Shown: piece by piece, positions 51,041 through 60,858 of the stretch
Position numbering within the stretch: the first letter of the stretch is position 1
How the letters are laid out: every line of letters begins with the position of its first letter
NCBI GenBank assembly: GCA_022839995.1
Contig: JALHIN010000006.1
Coordinates: 1-64,000, forward strand
Source of the DNA: 79-D21 sp022839995
Lineage (GTDB): Bacteria > Synergistota > Synergistia > Synergistales > 79-D21
Reading direction: 5' to 3'
DNA: 64,000 bases
Position numbers and translations under genes: made by a program
Notes under the pieces: generated by a model
The model's database searches: none
Told to the model about the DNA's origin: nothing
The model's input: the letters and a program-made list of their open reading frames with translations, nothing else

Positions 51041-51875
51041 AAGGGGAGGCCCGGGCCGAAAGCTCCTGGTGCTTGCCCTTTTTTTCGGCATCCTCTGCGG
51101 GCTGGAAAACCATTACCAACTTCTCCGGCTGGTCGAGCTGACCATCGAGCCGCCGGAAAGCCTGCCCGACAGCGTCTTGTGGAGTTCGATCGGGAGCCTT
51201 TCAAGACGTTTCTGGGTTATCCCCGTGATGAGAAGAGCTTCGATCGCCCGCGAACTGCAGGAACGCTATCCTGCAGAGATCAGGGTTACGAGCCCCGGGT
51301 GGGGGCGCATCGGGATTACCGTGAGGCCCTACCTCCCCTGGCTTTCCATTTCGTACGAGGGAAAACAATACGTCCTTTCCCTCGAAGGGTTTATCTGGCC
51401 CAAAGGATTCTCGGTTGGAGGAGTGAAGCTTCCTGCGGTAGGGGACCGTTTGCCGGCCTGGGAATGGGAGAAGGGGCTCCTGAATCCGTTTACCGATCCA
51501 AATCGGCGGGATTCGGCCGTACAGAAATCCGCCCTTCCGATCGCGGAAATCGGGCGATGGGAGCAGGGGCTGGCAGAGAAGACCTGGCTGGGGAACCGGG
51601 TTCGGACGATGGTTTCCGCAAGGGGCGGACAGCGGGTTTTGAAGGTGATTGCGCAAAGGAACAATCAAAGGATACAATTGGAATTGAAGGACGATCCAAA
51701 AGAATGGGAAGCGGTGTTTGCCGCGGTACGCCGGATCCTAGGGGATCCGGATTTGTCGAAACAGGGGACATTGCTGATCGATGCGACCTACGAAGGAAAG
51801 ATCGTTGCACGGATTGTTCCTCCTGACGGAACGGACGGAAAGCGGCTAAGGCCGGAAGGGAGCGAATCGAATTGA
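51024..51875 (+). CDS. ftsQ: Division protein FtsQ/DivIB
   Basis: A 283-residue bitopic protein with a basic N-terminus, a membrane helix (about 14-31, LLVLALFFGILCGLE) and an extracytoplasmic POTRA-like domain (LVELTIEPPESLP and EIRVTSPGWGRIGITVRPYLPW). The sequence is weakly conserved; position between murB and ftsA supports the call. Start GTG 51024. It links FtsL/FtsB-type partners to the divisome. Confidence 0.85.
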   Translation: MARGTKRGGPGRKLLVLALFFGILCGLENHYQLLRLVELTIEPPESLPDSVLWSSIGSLSRRFWVIPVMRRASIARELQERYPAEIRVTSPGWGRIGITVRPYLPWLSISYEGKQYVLSLEGFIWPKGFSVGGVKLPAVGDRLPAWEWEKGLLNPFTDPNRRDSAVQKSALPIAEIGRWEQGLAEKTWLGNRVRTMVSARGGQRVLKVIAQRNNQRIQLELKDDPKEWEAVFAAVRRILGDPDLSKQGTLLIDATYEGKIVARIVPPDGTDGKRLRPEGSESN

Positions 51876-53197
51876 AAGACGAACCCGATCTTCTGGTCGG
51901 TCTGGACCTGGGAACAACGAAAATCGCGGTGGTCGTCGCGGAAGTGGACTCTCGTACCGGCGAGGCCCAGATCATCGGTGTCGGCGAGTCCCCTTCCATG
52001 GGAATCCGCAAAGGGATGATCGTGAACCTGGACCAGGCAACCCGAGCCATCCAGGCTGCGGTTGAAGATGCCGAGAGCATGGTTGGGCTGGGGATCGAAG
52101 AAGTCGCGGTGGCCTTCTCCGGAGCAGAATCGGCGAGCGTTCGAACGCGGGGAATGATCTCTCTCGGTCGTTCCGCTAGACAAGTGATGATCGAAGACGT
52201 AGACCGAATCATCGAGGCTGCGCAATCGGAGATCGCCGTTCCTTTGAATCGCTGCATCCTCCACACGATCCCTGTCGAATATACACTGGATGGGCATCCT
52301 GGGATCGACGACCCCTTGGACATGACGGGAGTCAGGCTTGAGGTGGAACTCCAGTCGATCATCGTTCCGACGGCCGTGATCCAGAATGTCGTGAACTGCG
52401 TGAGCAAGGCCGGGCTGGATGTCACCGGGCTGGTCATGAAGCCCCTTGCAAGTTCCCTGGGATGCCTTTCCAACGAAGAAGCCATGGCAGGGGTCGCTGT
52501 TGTCGATTTGGGCGGGGGGACTACGGGGGTCTCGGTTTTTTCCGAGGGAAGGCCAAGGAGGCTTTCTGTCATTCCTGTGGGAGGCGACCATATCACCAAC
52601 GATCTGGCCTGTGTGCTGAGGATTCCGATCAGCCGCGCAGATGTCCTGAAAAAAAGCGTTTCCCTTTCACCGGAAAGCTTCGGGCAAAACGAAAAGATCG
52701 AAATCGAAAGCATGGGGAAGATCCTGTCCTTCAGCACCCGTGAAGTGGTTGAGGTCATCGCCTGCCGGCTTGACGAACTCTTTTCCTCCCTGGTGGAAAA
52801 CGAACTGAAGGAATCCGGTGTTTCCATGCTGCCGGGTGGAATTGTTCTGACCGGAGGAGTTTCAAGGTTGGCCGGTCTGGATGCCTACGTGTCGAGACTG
52901 CTCGACTTGCCCGTTCGGGTTGCCGGGCCCCTTGACGCCGGCCGTATGCCTCCCGGTATGGACAGCGAAGAATACGCCAGTGGAGCCGGGATCATTAGGT
53001 ACGTCCTGGAGAAGGAGCGGAATCCCTACCGGTACATCGAATCGGACCTCCCTCTTGAAGGATCCGTTTCAGGAGGCCGGATCAGGCGTACGGGCAGGGG
53101 AGGCATCAATGCCGGGAACGGAAAGAAACGAGCCGGGAACGGGGCACTCAAAGCCGTGATGGAAAATATCCGGAAATCCGTGAAGGATTTGTTTTGA
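51872..53197 (+). CDS. ftsA: Cell division protein FtsA
   Basis: A 441-residue actin-like ATPase that tethers FtsZ to the membrane. ATP motifs are VGLDLGTTKIAVVVAEV, VVDLGGGTTGVSVF and GGIVLTGGVSRLAGLD. The C-terminus ends in an amphipathic membrane-targeting helix (MENIRKSVKDLF). Start TTG 51872 overlaps the ftsQ stop. Confidence 0.97.
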   Translation: MKDEPDLLVGLDLGTTKIAVVVAEVDSRTGEAQIIGVGESPSMGIRKGMIVNLDQATRAIQAAVEDAESMVGLGIEEVAVAFSGAESASVRTRGMISLGRSARQVMIEDVDRIIEAAQSEIAVPLNRCILHTIPVEYTLDGHPGIDDPLDMTGVRLEVELQSIIVPTAVIQNVVNCVSKAGLDVTGLVMKPLASSLGCLSNEEAMAGVAVVDLGGGTTGVSVFSEGRPRRLSVIPVGGDHITNDLACVLRIPISRADVLKKSVSLSPESFGQNEKIEIESMGKILSFSTREVVEVIACRLDELFSSLVENELKESGVSMLPGGIVLTGGVSRLAGLDAYVSRLLDLPVRVAGPLDAGRMPPGMDSEEYASGAGIIRYVLEKERNPYRYIESDLPLEGSVSGGRIRRTGRGGINAGNGKKRAGNGALKAVMENIRKSVKDLF

Positions 53198-53227
53198 CCA
53201 TTCTGGATCCTGCAGGAGGCGAACGGC

Positions 53228-54418
53228 ATGGCCGACATTTTTGAAATTGAGAAAGCGAGCCGTCCATTCAGGGAAGTCATCAAGGTGATGGGAATCGGCG
53301 GTGGCGGAAACAACGCGCTGAACCATATCGCTCGTAGCGGGCTTGTCGGCGTGGAGTTCGTTGGAGCCAATACGGACATGGCACACCTTCAGACCTCGGA
53401 AGCGGATGTACGGATCGTCCTGGGGAAGGAATTGACCCGAGGCCTCGGAGCGGGGGCGGATCCAGAGGTCGGGATGAAGGCTGCGAAGGAATCCAGGGAA
53501 GAGATTCGCCAAATCCTCGAGGGAACCGATATGGTTTTTCTGACGGCCGGAATGGGAGGCGGAACCGGAACGGGGTCGACCCCGGTCATCGCGGAAGTTG
53601 CGAAGGAAATGGGGGTTCTTGTCGTTGCGGTCGTCACCCGCCCCTTCTCCTTCGAGGGCAAGAAACGGCTCTTGCAGGCGAAAGCCGGGATCGAAAACCT
53701 GAAAGACAAGGTAGACGCCCTGATCGTCATTCCCAATGACAAGCTGCTGGAGATTTCCGATTGCAAAACGGCCCTTTGCGATGCCTTCCGGTTGGCGGAT
53801 GACGTTTTGAGGCAGGCCGTGCAGGGCGTAACCGACCTGATTTTCCGCCCCGGCCTGGTGAACGTGGACTTTGCCGATGTCCGTACGGTCATGAGCAATG
53901 CGGGTTCAGCGATCATGGGGATCGGCGAGGCGGAAGGGGAGAGTAGGGCAGAAATCGCGGCGAGGGCAGCAATCAATAGCCCCTTGATGGAAACTCAGAT
54001 GGCCGGAGCAAAGGGAGTCCTGTTCAACGTGACGGGAGGTCCGAGCCTGGGGATCCACGAGATCAACCAGGCTGCCAACGTGATTACCGAGGCAGCGGAC
54101 GAGGATGCGACAATCATCTGGGGCAACGTGGTCGATCCTTCGATGGGGGAGAAGATACAGATAACGGTCATCGCGACCGGTTTTTCGGAACAGGCTGTCG
54201 TTCCTGTCCAAACCCGAAAGATCGAGACTGTCCGCAGGACTGCAACACCTCAACCGGTTCAGGCGGCAACCCCCCGAGTCAAGAAGAACCGGATCGATCT
54301 CGAAGAGGCCGAGGTGCGGTCTTCTTCACAGGAAGAGGACCTTTTCAAGATCAGCGGAGTGCCGACGAACCACCTGGATATCCCTTCCGTTATCCGACGG
54401 CGGAAGGCTGGAGACTGA
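53228..54418 (+). CDS. ftsZ: Cell division protein FtsZ
   Basis: A 396-residue tubulin-like GTPase forming the Z ring. The GTP signature GGGTGTG is at 110-116, and the T7 loop is VDFADVRTVM. A variable linker (330-380) leads to the conserved C-terminal peptide LDIPSVIRRRKAGD, which binds FtsA. AGGAGG lies just before the ATG. It ends the dcw cluster. Confidence 0.98.
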   Translation: MADIFEIEKASRPFREVIKVMGIGGGGNNALNHIARSGLVGVEFVGANTDMAHLQTSEADVRIVLGKELTRGLGAGADPEVGMKAAKESREEIRQILEGTDMVFLTAGMGGGTGTGSTPVIAEVAKEMGVLVVAVVTRPFSFEGKKRLLQAKAGIENLKDKVDALIVIPNDKLLEISDCKTALCDAFRLADDVLRQAVQGVTDLIFRPGLVNVDFADVRTVMSNAGSAIMGIGEAEGESRAEIAARAAINSPLMETQMAGAKGVLFNVTGGPSLGIHEINQAANVITEAADEDATIIWGNVVDPSMGEKIQITVIATGFSEQAVVPVQTRKIETVRRTATPQPVQAATPRVKKNRIDLEEAEVRSSSQEEDLFKISGVPTNHLDIPSVIRRRKAGD

Positions 54419-54443
54419 CCGGTCGGAGGGGGGCGCCGGCGGT

Positions 54444-55949
54444 TTGAAGGGATATAGGCGGCTTCCTCCCTATCGTGAAGCTGCCCGGTTCGGCAGAGAT
54501 TGGGAACCCGTCACCCAAAACGAGGTCAATGTGCTTCCGCTGCCGCGGGGGGGCGATCCCTCCTGGGCTCTGGTTTTTCCTTCGGATTACGGAACGGGGA
54601 TTGCGAACCTCGGCTTTCATTACGCGTTTTACCATTTAAAAAAGTTGGGGGTTGGCGTAGAGCGTTTTTTTCTTTCGCCGATCCTCAACCTTTCCTTGGA
54701 GAGCCGCCGTCCCCTGCAGGACTTTCCTATCATCACGGCGAGTCTCGCCTATGAGCCGGATGCCCTGAACTTTCTTGAAATACTGGCCAAGGCTGGAATC
54801 CCGCCAAGGGCAAAAGAGCGAAAGCAAGGAAGGTTCCCGCTGATCGGAGCGGCGGGGGCTTTTACTTCGATAAACCCGGCGATGTTGCTCGCCGTTGCCG
54901 ATTTTATCGTGCTCGGGGATGGGGAGCCTGTTATTCCCCATCTTGTCGGCTGTTTCCGGGGCCAACCTCATGGAGAGGACGGCCGAGATTCGATCCTGGA
55001 AGCCCTAGACGAGCACCCTTCCATCCTGGTTCCGGCCTTGGGTGAGGAGAGGGCGCTTGAGTTTCTCAAAAACGGGACAAAACGAGTCGCAAAGACGCCC
55101 TGCCAACAAACCCTGGGACACGGCATCTGGATTTCTCCGAACTCGGTCTTTGGAAGGACCCTTCTCCTTGAGCTGCAAAGAGGGTGTGCTCGGGGGTGCC
55201 CCTATTGCGTTTTGCCTTCCTGCTTTTCGCCCCTCAGGCAGAGGCCGGTCGAAACGGTAATTGAAACCGTTGAACGTCTTGCCCCGGTGGTTCCTTTTAC
55301 CCAGGTGGGGCTAGTTACCCCGGAAGCGGGGGATTATCCGGGGCTGGAACCGTTGCTTGATACCCTTGAAAGGCTGAAGAAAGGGGTTTCGTTTGCCTCC
55401 CTGAGGATCGACAACCTGACGAGGAGGATGGTAAAAGCACTGAGGGGTTCGCGGCGAGAAAGCCTCACCATCGCACCGGAAGCGGGGTCGGACCGGTTGC
55501 GGTTGCGGTGCGGAAAAGCCTTCACAAACATGCAGATTCTCGACAAGCTTGAAATGGCGTCCAGCGAAGGGATACGAAAAGTGAAACTCTACTTCATGGT
55601 AGGGTTACCGACAGAAACGGAAGAGGATCTCATTGCGATCGCCACTCTTGCGGAATCGATCCGGAAAGAATTGCGCCTTGCGGTTTCGCTTTCCGTGAAC
55701 GTCTTTGTTCCCAAGCCGGGAACGCCATGGGAAACCCAGTCCTTCGTCGGAACCGCGGAGGCAGAGAGTCGGTGTCGCATCTTGAAATCCGCGATCTCGG
55801 GAAAATTGGGCAGGAGCTGCGATGTCCGATTTTCGAGCCTGCGGGAAGCCGAGTTGGAATATCGACTCTCCTGGGGCGGCCCTGAAATCCTGGATTTGAT
55901 GGAAACCCTTGTTGAAAAAAGAAAAGGGGGGAAAACCAATGCTTCCTGA
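54444..55949 (+). CDS. Radical SAM protein with B12-binding-like N-terminal domain
   Basis: A 501-residue protein. Residues 35-210 resemble the B12-binding-like fold that precedes the radical SAM domain in uncharacterised fused families (WALVFPSDYGTGIANLG, ADFIVLGDGEPVIP). The [4Fe-4S] motif is C248-x3-C252-x2-C255 (CARGCPYC), followed by TIAPEAGSDRLRLRCGK. There is no DxHxxG cobalamin motif visible, so B12 binding is doubtful. Substrate unknown. Start TTG 54444. It lies between ftsZ and a SPOR protein. Confidence 0.82.
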   Translation: MKGYRRLPPYREAARFGRDWEPVTQNEVNVLPLPRGGDPSWALVFPSDYGTGIANLGFHYAFYHLKKLGVGVERFFLSPILNLSLESRRPLQDFPIITASLAYEPDALNFLEILAKAGIPPRAKERKQGRFPLIGAAGAFTSINPAMLLAVADFIVLGDGEPVIPHLVGCFRGQPHGEDGRDSILEALDEHPSILVPALGEERALEFLKNGTKRVAKTPCQQTLGHGIWISPNSVFGRTLLLELQRGCARGCPYCVLPSCFSPLRQRPVETVIETVERLAPVVPFTQVGLVTPEAGDYPGLEPLLDTLERLKKGVSFASLRIDNLTRRMVKALRGSRRESLTIAPEAGSDRLRLRCGKAFTNMQILDKLEMASSEGIRKVKLYFMVGLPTETEEDLIAIATLAESIRKELRLAVSLSVNVFVPKPGTPWETQSFVGTAEAESRCRILKSAISGKLGRSCDVRFSSLREAELEYRLSWGGPEILDLMETLVEKRKGGKTNAS

Positions 55950-56697
55950 ATCCGAAGAATGGGAATTGGGGGATGACGAGGCGAACCCCGAGGGGGTGCC
56001 CCCGCGTCCGCAGAGGCGTCTACCTTCGCGAAGGAACCGCAGGAGCCGATCCCGCCGAACGAGTTTCGGTTTCGGCCACTTCATGCTTCCAATTGTAGGT
56101 CTCGTGGCTGTCGGAGTTCTTGTTCTCGGAATCCGCCTTTTCTTCTTCCCGTCTGCCAAGGTCGAAACTCTTCCGATTGTTGCGGAACAGACAGTTGAAA
56201 GCGGTTCCGTGACGGTTCAGGAAGGGAGCCGTGCTCCCTTAAGCGGAGAAGCGGAAGAAACGGTGGTGGCAGTTCCGGAAGGGAGTCCGTTGCCGAAATC
56301 GGAATCGACTTCGAAGCCGAAGCCAGCTCAGGAAAAACCGGTTGTCAAACCGGTCGCCGTCAAAACCGGAGGAAAACCGGCTGCCGTGTCGGAACCGCAA
56401 ACGTCGCCGGCCAAGACTGAAACCGAGAAACTGGGCACCCAAACAGGAACGGGAGCGGCCGGAAAAGAAACCTGGGGCGTGCAGGTCGGAGCCTTCAAGG
56501 AACGCGGGAATGCGGAAAACCTGGTCAAGAAGCTTCGGCAGGAAGGCTTCAAGGTTGGTACGATCGAGGCGGCAAACGGGGAAACACCGTTGACGAAAGT
56601 CGTAGTCCAGGCCGGGAATGAGCGTCTGGCGGCCGAAAAGCTAGCGAAAGAGCTGGGCGATAAAGGCTATCCCGTTCTGATCGTAAGGACTCGTTGA
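55939..56697 (+). CDS. SPOR-domain membrane protein
   Basis: A 252-residue protein: an acidic then Arg-rich cytoplasmic N-terminus (to about 45), one membrane helix (about 49-71, FMLPIVGLVAVGVLVLGIRLFF), a Pro/Lys/Glu-rich linker, and a C-terminal SPOR domain (about 175-252: WGVQVGAFKERGNAENLVKKL and onwards). SPOR domains bind denuded glycan at the septum, so it is a likely divisome protein. ATG 55939 follows AGGGGGG and overlaps the radical SAM gene. Confidence 0.88.
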   Translation: MLPESEEWELGDDEANPEGVPPRPQRRLPSRRNRRSRSRRTSFGFGHFMLPIVGLVAVGVLVLGIRLFFFPSAKVETLPIVAEQTVESGSVTVQEGSRAPLSGEAEETVVAVPEGSPLPKSESTSKPKPAQEKPVVKPVAVKTGGKPAAVSEPQTSPAKTETEKLGTQTGTGAAGKETWGVQVGAFKERGNAENLVKKLRQEGFKVGTIEAANGETPLTKVVVQAGNERLAAEKLAKELGDKGYPVLIVRTR

Positions 56698-56726
56698 AAC
56701 ACACAAGGCGGGTGGAGGTTCTTAGG

Positions 56727-57953
56727 ATGTCCGGTTTTGCAAAAGAACTGATCTCGAGAAAAGAAGCGATTGAACACGTGGCCGAGGCGTTGGGGTTTCC
56801 CTGGCCCTTGAAAACCCGCTCCGTCCCTCTGCAGGAAGCGATGGGGAAGAGATGCGGTTTGAACCTGGTGTCGCCGGTAGATTATCCTCCCTTCACCCGC
56901 AGTACTCGAGACGGTTATGCCTTAAGGTCGGAGGATGTGGCTGGTGCCTCTGACACGGCTCCGGTGTTCCTTCGGATCACCGGGGAGATCCTGATGGGAG
57001 AGCAGACCGAGAAGCGAGTCGCGGAAGGGGAGTGTGTTCTCGTCCACACGGGGGGAATGATTCCCGAGGGAGCCGATGCGGTTGTCATGGTGGAGGACAC
57101 GGTGCAGGCAGGAGCCTGGCTGGAAGTTCGAAAGGCTCTCCAGTCGGGTGAGAATCTCGTTTTCCGCGGGGAGGAAATCCGGCAAAACGAAGTGATCCTG
57201 AGTGCGGGTGATCTCGTGGATGACCGGAATGTCGGAATTCTGGCGACCTTGGGGATCTGTACGGTTGAACGCCTCGACCTGAAGATAGGCATCCTCTCGA
57301 CGGGGGATGAGATCGTTCCCGCCGAAACGCCTGTTCTTCCTCCTGGGAAGATCAGGGACGCGAATGCCTGGTTCCTGGAATTCCTCTTGGCACGGTACGG
57401 TTTCCAGGCAAAACGCCTCGGGATCGTGCCGGACATCCGGGACCGGCTTGGAGAAGCGGTCCGGGAATCCATGGAAGAAAACGACATCGTTCTTTTGAGC
57501 GGGGGTTCCTCGGTGAGCGTCAGGGATTTCTGTTCAGAGATCATGGAAAATCTGCCTCCTCCAGGGCTCCTCGTGAGGGGGATCAACATGAACCCCGGAA
57601 AACCGGCTCTCATCGCCGGCTGTATGCCGGAGAGGAGGCTGCTTTTGGGGCTGCCGGGACATCCCCTCTCCTGTTCCGTCGTTGCGATCACCCTTTTACT
57701 CCCGTTGCTTTCGGCACTGGCAGGGGCTCAAAGTCCGCTGAAAACCTCGGAGGCGGTTTTGGCCGGTGACCTTTTCGGGAAAGCGGGTACGGAAGAATTC
57801 GTTCCTGCCTTCCTTTCAGGGGGGCAAGCCAAGCCCATGCCGGGTAAATCCGGGTACGTTTCCGTTCTGAAGAATGCGAACGCTCTTGTGCGCCTTGCGG
57901 AAAACGAGGAAACGCGCAGGAAGGGAGAGAGAGTGGAGGTTTTGCAATGGTAA
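56727..57953 (+). CDS. moeA: Molybdopterin molybdenumtransferase MoeA
   Basis: A 408-residue enzyme inserting molybdate (or tungstate) into adenylated molybdopterin. Motifs include PPFTRSTRDGYAL, GMIPEGADAVVMVED, LSTGDEIV, LSGGSSVSVRD and LGLPGHPLSC. ATG 56727 is behind GGTGGAGG; the upstream TTG 56694 overlaps the SPOR gene and is less likely. A second MoeA homologue follows, as seen in lineages using both Mo and W. Confidence 0.95.
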   Translation: MSGFAKELISRKEAIEHVAEALGFPWPLKTRSVPLQEAMGKRCGLNLVSPVDYPPFTRSTRDGYALRSEDVAGASDTAPVFLRITGEILMGEQTEKRVAEGECVLVHTGGMIPEGADAVVMVEDTVQAGAWLEVRKALQSGENLVFRGEEIRQNEVILSAGDLVDDRNVGILATLGICTVERLDLKIGILSTGDEIVPAETPVLPPGKIRDANAWFLEFLLARYGFQAKRLGIVPDIRDRLGEAVRESMEENDIVLLSGGSSVSVRDFCSEIMENLPPPGLLVRGINMNPGKPALIAGCMPERRLLLGLPGHPLSCSVVAITLLLPLLSALAGAQSPLKTSEAVLAGDLFGKAGTEEFVPAFLSGGQAKPMPGKSGYVSVLKNANALVRLAENEETRRKGERVEVLQW

Positions 57954-59875
57954 GGACTTGCAAGGAACACGTCAGCCTTCCTGAAGCAAGAAAGATCATC
58001 CTCGAAGCGGTACGGGAGGCAGGGTTTCCGGAGGTTGCTCGAATTCCCGCAGAGGAAGGGCTGGGGTTCCTCCTGGCCGAGGATGTCCTTTCACGTCGAA
58101 ACGTTCCGCACTATGCCGCTTCCGCCGTGGACGGCTTTGCCCTGAAGTCGGCCGAAACGGGACGTGCGACTCCGGCCACTGTTGTGCGACTCCCCCAGGA
58201 TCGCTTCCTTTGGGTGAATACCGGCGGCCCCTTGCCGGATTGGTGCGATTCCGTGGTGATGGTAGAGGATACCGCCATGGCGGAGAACGGCGATCTCCTC
58301 ATTTCAAAAGCGCTCCCTCCAGGGGCGAACGTCCGTCCGGTAGGGGAGGACGTCATGAAAGGGCAGGTCATTGCCCATTGGGGAGAAAGGGTTGACCCTC
58401 CCATGATCGCGCTTCTCCTGGGGGCGGGGATCGGAGAGATCCCTGTCTTTCGGCTTCCGAGATGCCTTTTCATCCCGACCGGAGACGAGATTTTCCCGGT
58501 AAGCGAATGGTTGGAAACCGAAGAGGAACCGAAGGGAAAAGTTCCCGAAACCAATTCCGCCTTAATAAAGGGGATTTTTAAAGAATGGGGACTGGACCTT
58601 GACATTCACCCCGTTTTGCCCGATGCGCCGGACCTCATCAAGGAAAAGCTGAAGGCGGCGGCGGAGCGCTACGACCTGGTCCTGATCGGTGCCGGGACGG
58701 CGAAAGGGAAAAGGGATCACACAGCCGACGTGATTGCCTCAGAGGGTGAAATCCTGTTCAGGTGGGTCCGGATGAAACCGGGGCGTCCGGCTCTCTTTGG
58801 CAGGATAGAAAAGACCCTGGTCTTCGGAATCCCCGGATTCCCCATGTCGGCGGCAGTCGCCGCCTGGAGCCTGGTGGCCCCGGCCACTTTCGCTATGTCC
58901 GGTGTGCCGGTCGGTGGGATGGAACCGGAAGAGATCTTGCGCCGGGCACTGCGGGCACGGGAAGAATTACGATGCGAGATGATGCTGCCCCATTCGTCCC
59001 CGGCGGGAACCGAAGAGTGGCTGAGGGTGAAGGCCGTGGAAGTGGGAGGGAGAAAAACCTTCTGGATCCTTTCTTCCGGGGCATCGACCATGGGGTCGAT
59101 GCATGAGGCTGACGGGTACGTCCTCTTGCCCTCGGAAAAGGTCGAATGTCCGAAAGGGACCGGGGTCAACGTGTGGTTCAAACGAACGGTTCCCTGGTCA
59201 AGTAGGGCCCTTTTCCAAGGGTCGGACGATCCGGCGTTTACCCGGATCGTAACGCCCGTTCGGAAAAAGGGGGCCGACCTTGCGATCCGTTCGGTTGGGA
59301 GCCTCGGTGGTCTTGCGGCCCTTGCCCGGGGAGAGGGGCACCTGGCGGCCTGCCATCTGTTGGACGGGAAGACCGGCCGGTATAACGATGCGTTTATCGA
59401 GGATCTCTCGAACGGCGATTCCTGGGTTCGAAAGCTCCTGTATTATCGGGAGCAGGGGTTTTTGGTGGCGAAAGGAAATCCCATGGGACTTTCAAGGATA
59501 GAGGACCTCGCAGAAAAGAGGATCCGGATTGTGAACCGTCAAGCGGGAGCCGGGACTCGGATCCTCCTGGACTGGTTCCTTCTCGAGGCGGGCTTGGACA
59601 GGTCGAAGATTGCCGGATACGCGACCCAGGCCATGACCCACTTGGATGCAGCAAGCCGAGTGGCTTCGGGAGTCGTAGATGCGGCTCTCGGCATTCGGGC
59701 CGCTGCGGATGCTTTCGGGCTGGACTTCGTGACGATGGCCTGGGAACCCTTCGAGCTGGTCATCCCGGAAAAGTACCTGGAGCATCCCGGGGTAAGGGCG
59801 GTTCTGGAGTCAATCCGGGATCCCGAGTGGAGAAGTGGCGTTGAAGCTATGGGAGGATATCGATGGCCGGATTGA
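57947..59875 (+). CDS. MoeA fused to a periplasmic-binding-protein-like domain
   Basis: A 642-residue fusion. Residues 1-405 are a MoeA (YAASAVDGFALKSAETG, VMVEDTAM, IPTGDEIFPV, IGAGTAKGKRDHT, VFGIPGFPMS). Residues about 425-642 resemble the LysR/PBP-like domain of ModE-related or tungstate-linked MoeA fusions (RSVGSLGGLAALARGEGHLAACHLLDG pattern, RIVNRQAGAGTRILLDWFL). The binding domain may sense molybdate or tungstate, or a cofactor intermediate. It overlaps moeA by seven bases. Confidence 0.9.
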   Translation: MVRTCKEHVSLPEARKIILEAVREAGFPEVARIPAEEGLGFLLAEDVLSRRNVPHYAASAVDGFALKSAETGRATPATVVRLPQDRFLWVNTGGPLPDWCDSVVMVEDTAMAENGDLLISKALPPGANVRPVGEDVMKGQVIAHWGERVDPPMIALLLGAGIGEIPVFRLPRCLFIPTGDEIFPVSEWLETEEEPKGKVPETNSALIKGIFKEWGLDLDIHPVLPDAPDLIKEKLKAAAERYDLVLIGAGTAKGKRDHTADVIASEGEILFRWVRMKPGRPALFGRIEKTLVFGIPGFPMSAAVAAWSLVAPATFAMSGVPVGGMEPEEILRRALRAREELRCEMMLPHSSPAGTEEWLRVKAVEVGGRKTFWILSSGASTMGSMHEADGYVLLPSEKVECPKGTGVNVWFKRTVPWSSRALFQGSDDPAFTRIVTPVRKKGADLAIRSVGSLGGLAALARGEGHLAACHLLDGKTGRYNDAFIEDLSNGDSWVRKLLYYREQGFLVAKGNPMGLSRIEDLAEKRIRIVNRQAGAGTRILLDWFLLEAGLDRSKIAGYATQAMTHLDAASRVASGVVDAALGIRAAADAFGLDFVTMAWEPFELVIPEKYLEHPGVRAVLESIRDPEWRSGVEAMGGYRWPD

Positions 59876-60855
59876 TGGGTTCTTTCAACCGAAGGCTCGA
59901 TTACGTCAGGCTCTCGGTTACGGATCGCTGCAACTACCGGTGCCGCTACTGCATGCCGGAAGAGGGAGTCGATTGGCTCGACCACGAAAAGATCCTTTCC
60001 TACGAGGAAATCCTGGTCCTGTGCCGCCTGCTTCACGAGATGGGAGTCAGGAAAATCCGGGTCACCGGCGGGGAACCCACGGTCAGAAAGGGGCTGCCCG
60101 ACTTCCTCAGGCGCCTCCATGAAGAAATCCCGGCTCTCCACGTGGCGCTGACGACAAACGGGTCCCTTTTGCATTCAATGGCGGTGGAACTGTCGGCGAT
60201 CCCCCTCGCAGGCCTGAATGTCAGCCTGGATTCCTTGGACCCTGAGAAGTTCAGGTTTCTGACCCGTTGCGGTTCGTTAGACGATGTCCTGGAAGGAATT
60301 CGCGCGTTCAAGGCCAGATCCGACACTCCCCTCAAGATCAACACGGTTCTTATGCGGGGGTTCAACGACGAAGAAATCCCGGCCCTCCTCAAATTTGCCG
60401 AATCCTGCGGCGCTGTTCTGAGGCTGATCGAATTCATGCCCCTGGACGAGTCCGTTTGGAGCCGGGATCGGTTCATTCCTGCAGACGACATTCTAAAGTC
60501 CCTCCCGGAACCGGAAAAGTGGATACCGGAAACGAAAGCCCGCAGGAGTCCGAACCATGGAATTCCCGTGGGCCCGGCTCGATACCTCGTTCACGCGGAA
60601 ACGGGGCAGAGGCTTGGCATCATCGCTGCTGTAGGTCACCACTTTTGCGAAACCTGCAACCGGTTGAGGATAACCGCAACCGGAGAGCTTCGGAGTTGCC
60701 TTTTCAGCCCTGAGGGCGTTTCCTTGAGAGAGGCGCTCCGCGAAGGAGACCTGGAAGCGGTCCGAGGGCTGATCCTTGCCGAAGCGGGAAGAAAGCCGAA
60801 ATGCTGGAAGGAAGCTTCCGCCTCGACCCGGCATATGTCCCAGATTGGAGGATGA
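59863..60855 (+). CDS. moaA: GTP 3',8-cyclase MoaA
   Basis: A 330-residue radical SAM enzyme that starts molybdopterin synthesis from GTP. The N-terminal cluster motif is CNYRCRYC, and the C-terminal second cluster motif is CETCNRLRITATGELRSC. RKIRVTGGEPTVRKGL and NVSLDSLDPEKF are typical. The C-terminal GG needed for activity is present (SQIGG). GGGAGGA precedes ATG 59863, within the preceding gene. Confidence 0.97.
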   Translation: MAGLMGSFNRRLDYVRLSVTDRCNYRCRYCMPEEGVDWLDHEKILSYEEILVLCRLLHEMGVRKIRVTGGEPTVRKGLPDFLRRLHEEIPALHVALTTNGSLLHSMAVELSAIPLAGLNVSLDSLDPEKFRFLTRCGSLDDVLEGIRAFKARSDTPLKINTVLMRGFNDEEIPALLKFAESCGAVLRLIEFMPLDESVWSRDRFIPADDILKSLPEPEKWIPETKARRSPNHGIPVGPARYLVHAETGQRLGIIAAVGHHFCETCNRLRITATGELRSCLFSPEGVSLREALREGDLEAVRGLILAEAGRKPKCWKEASASTRHMSQIGG

Positions 60856-60858
60856 GGA

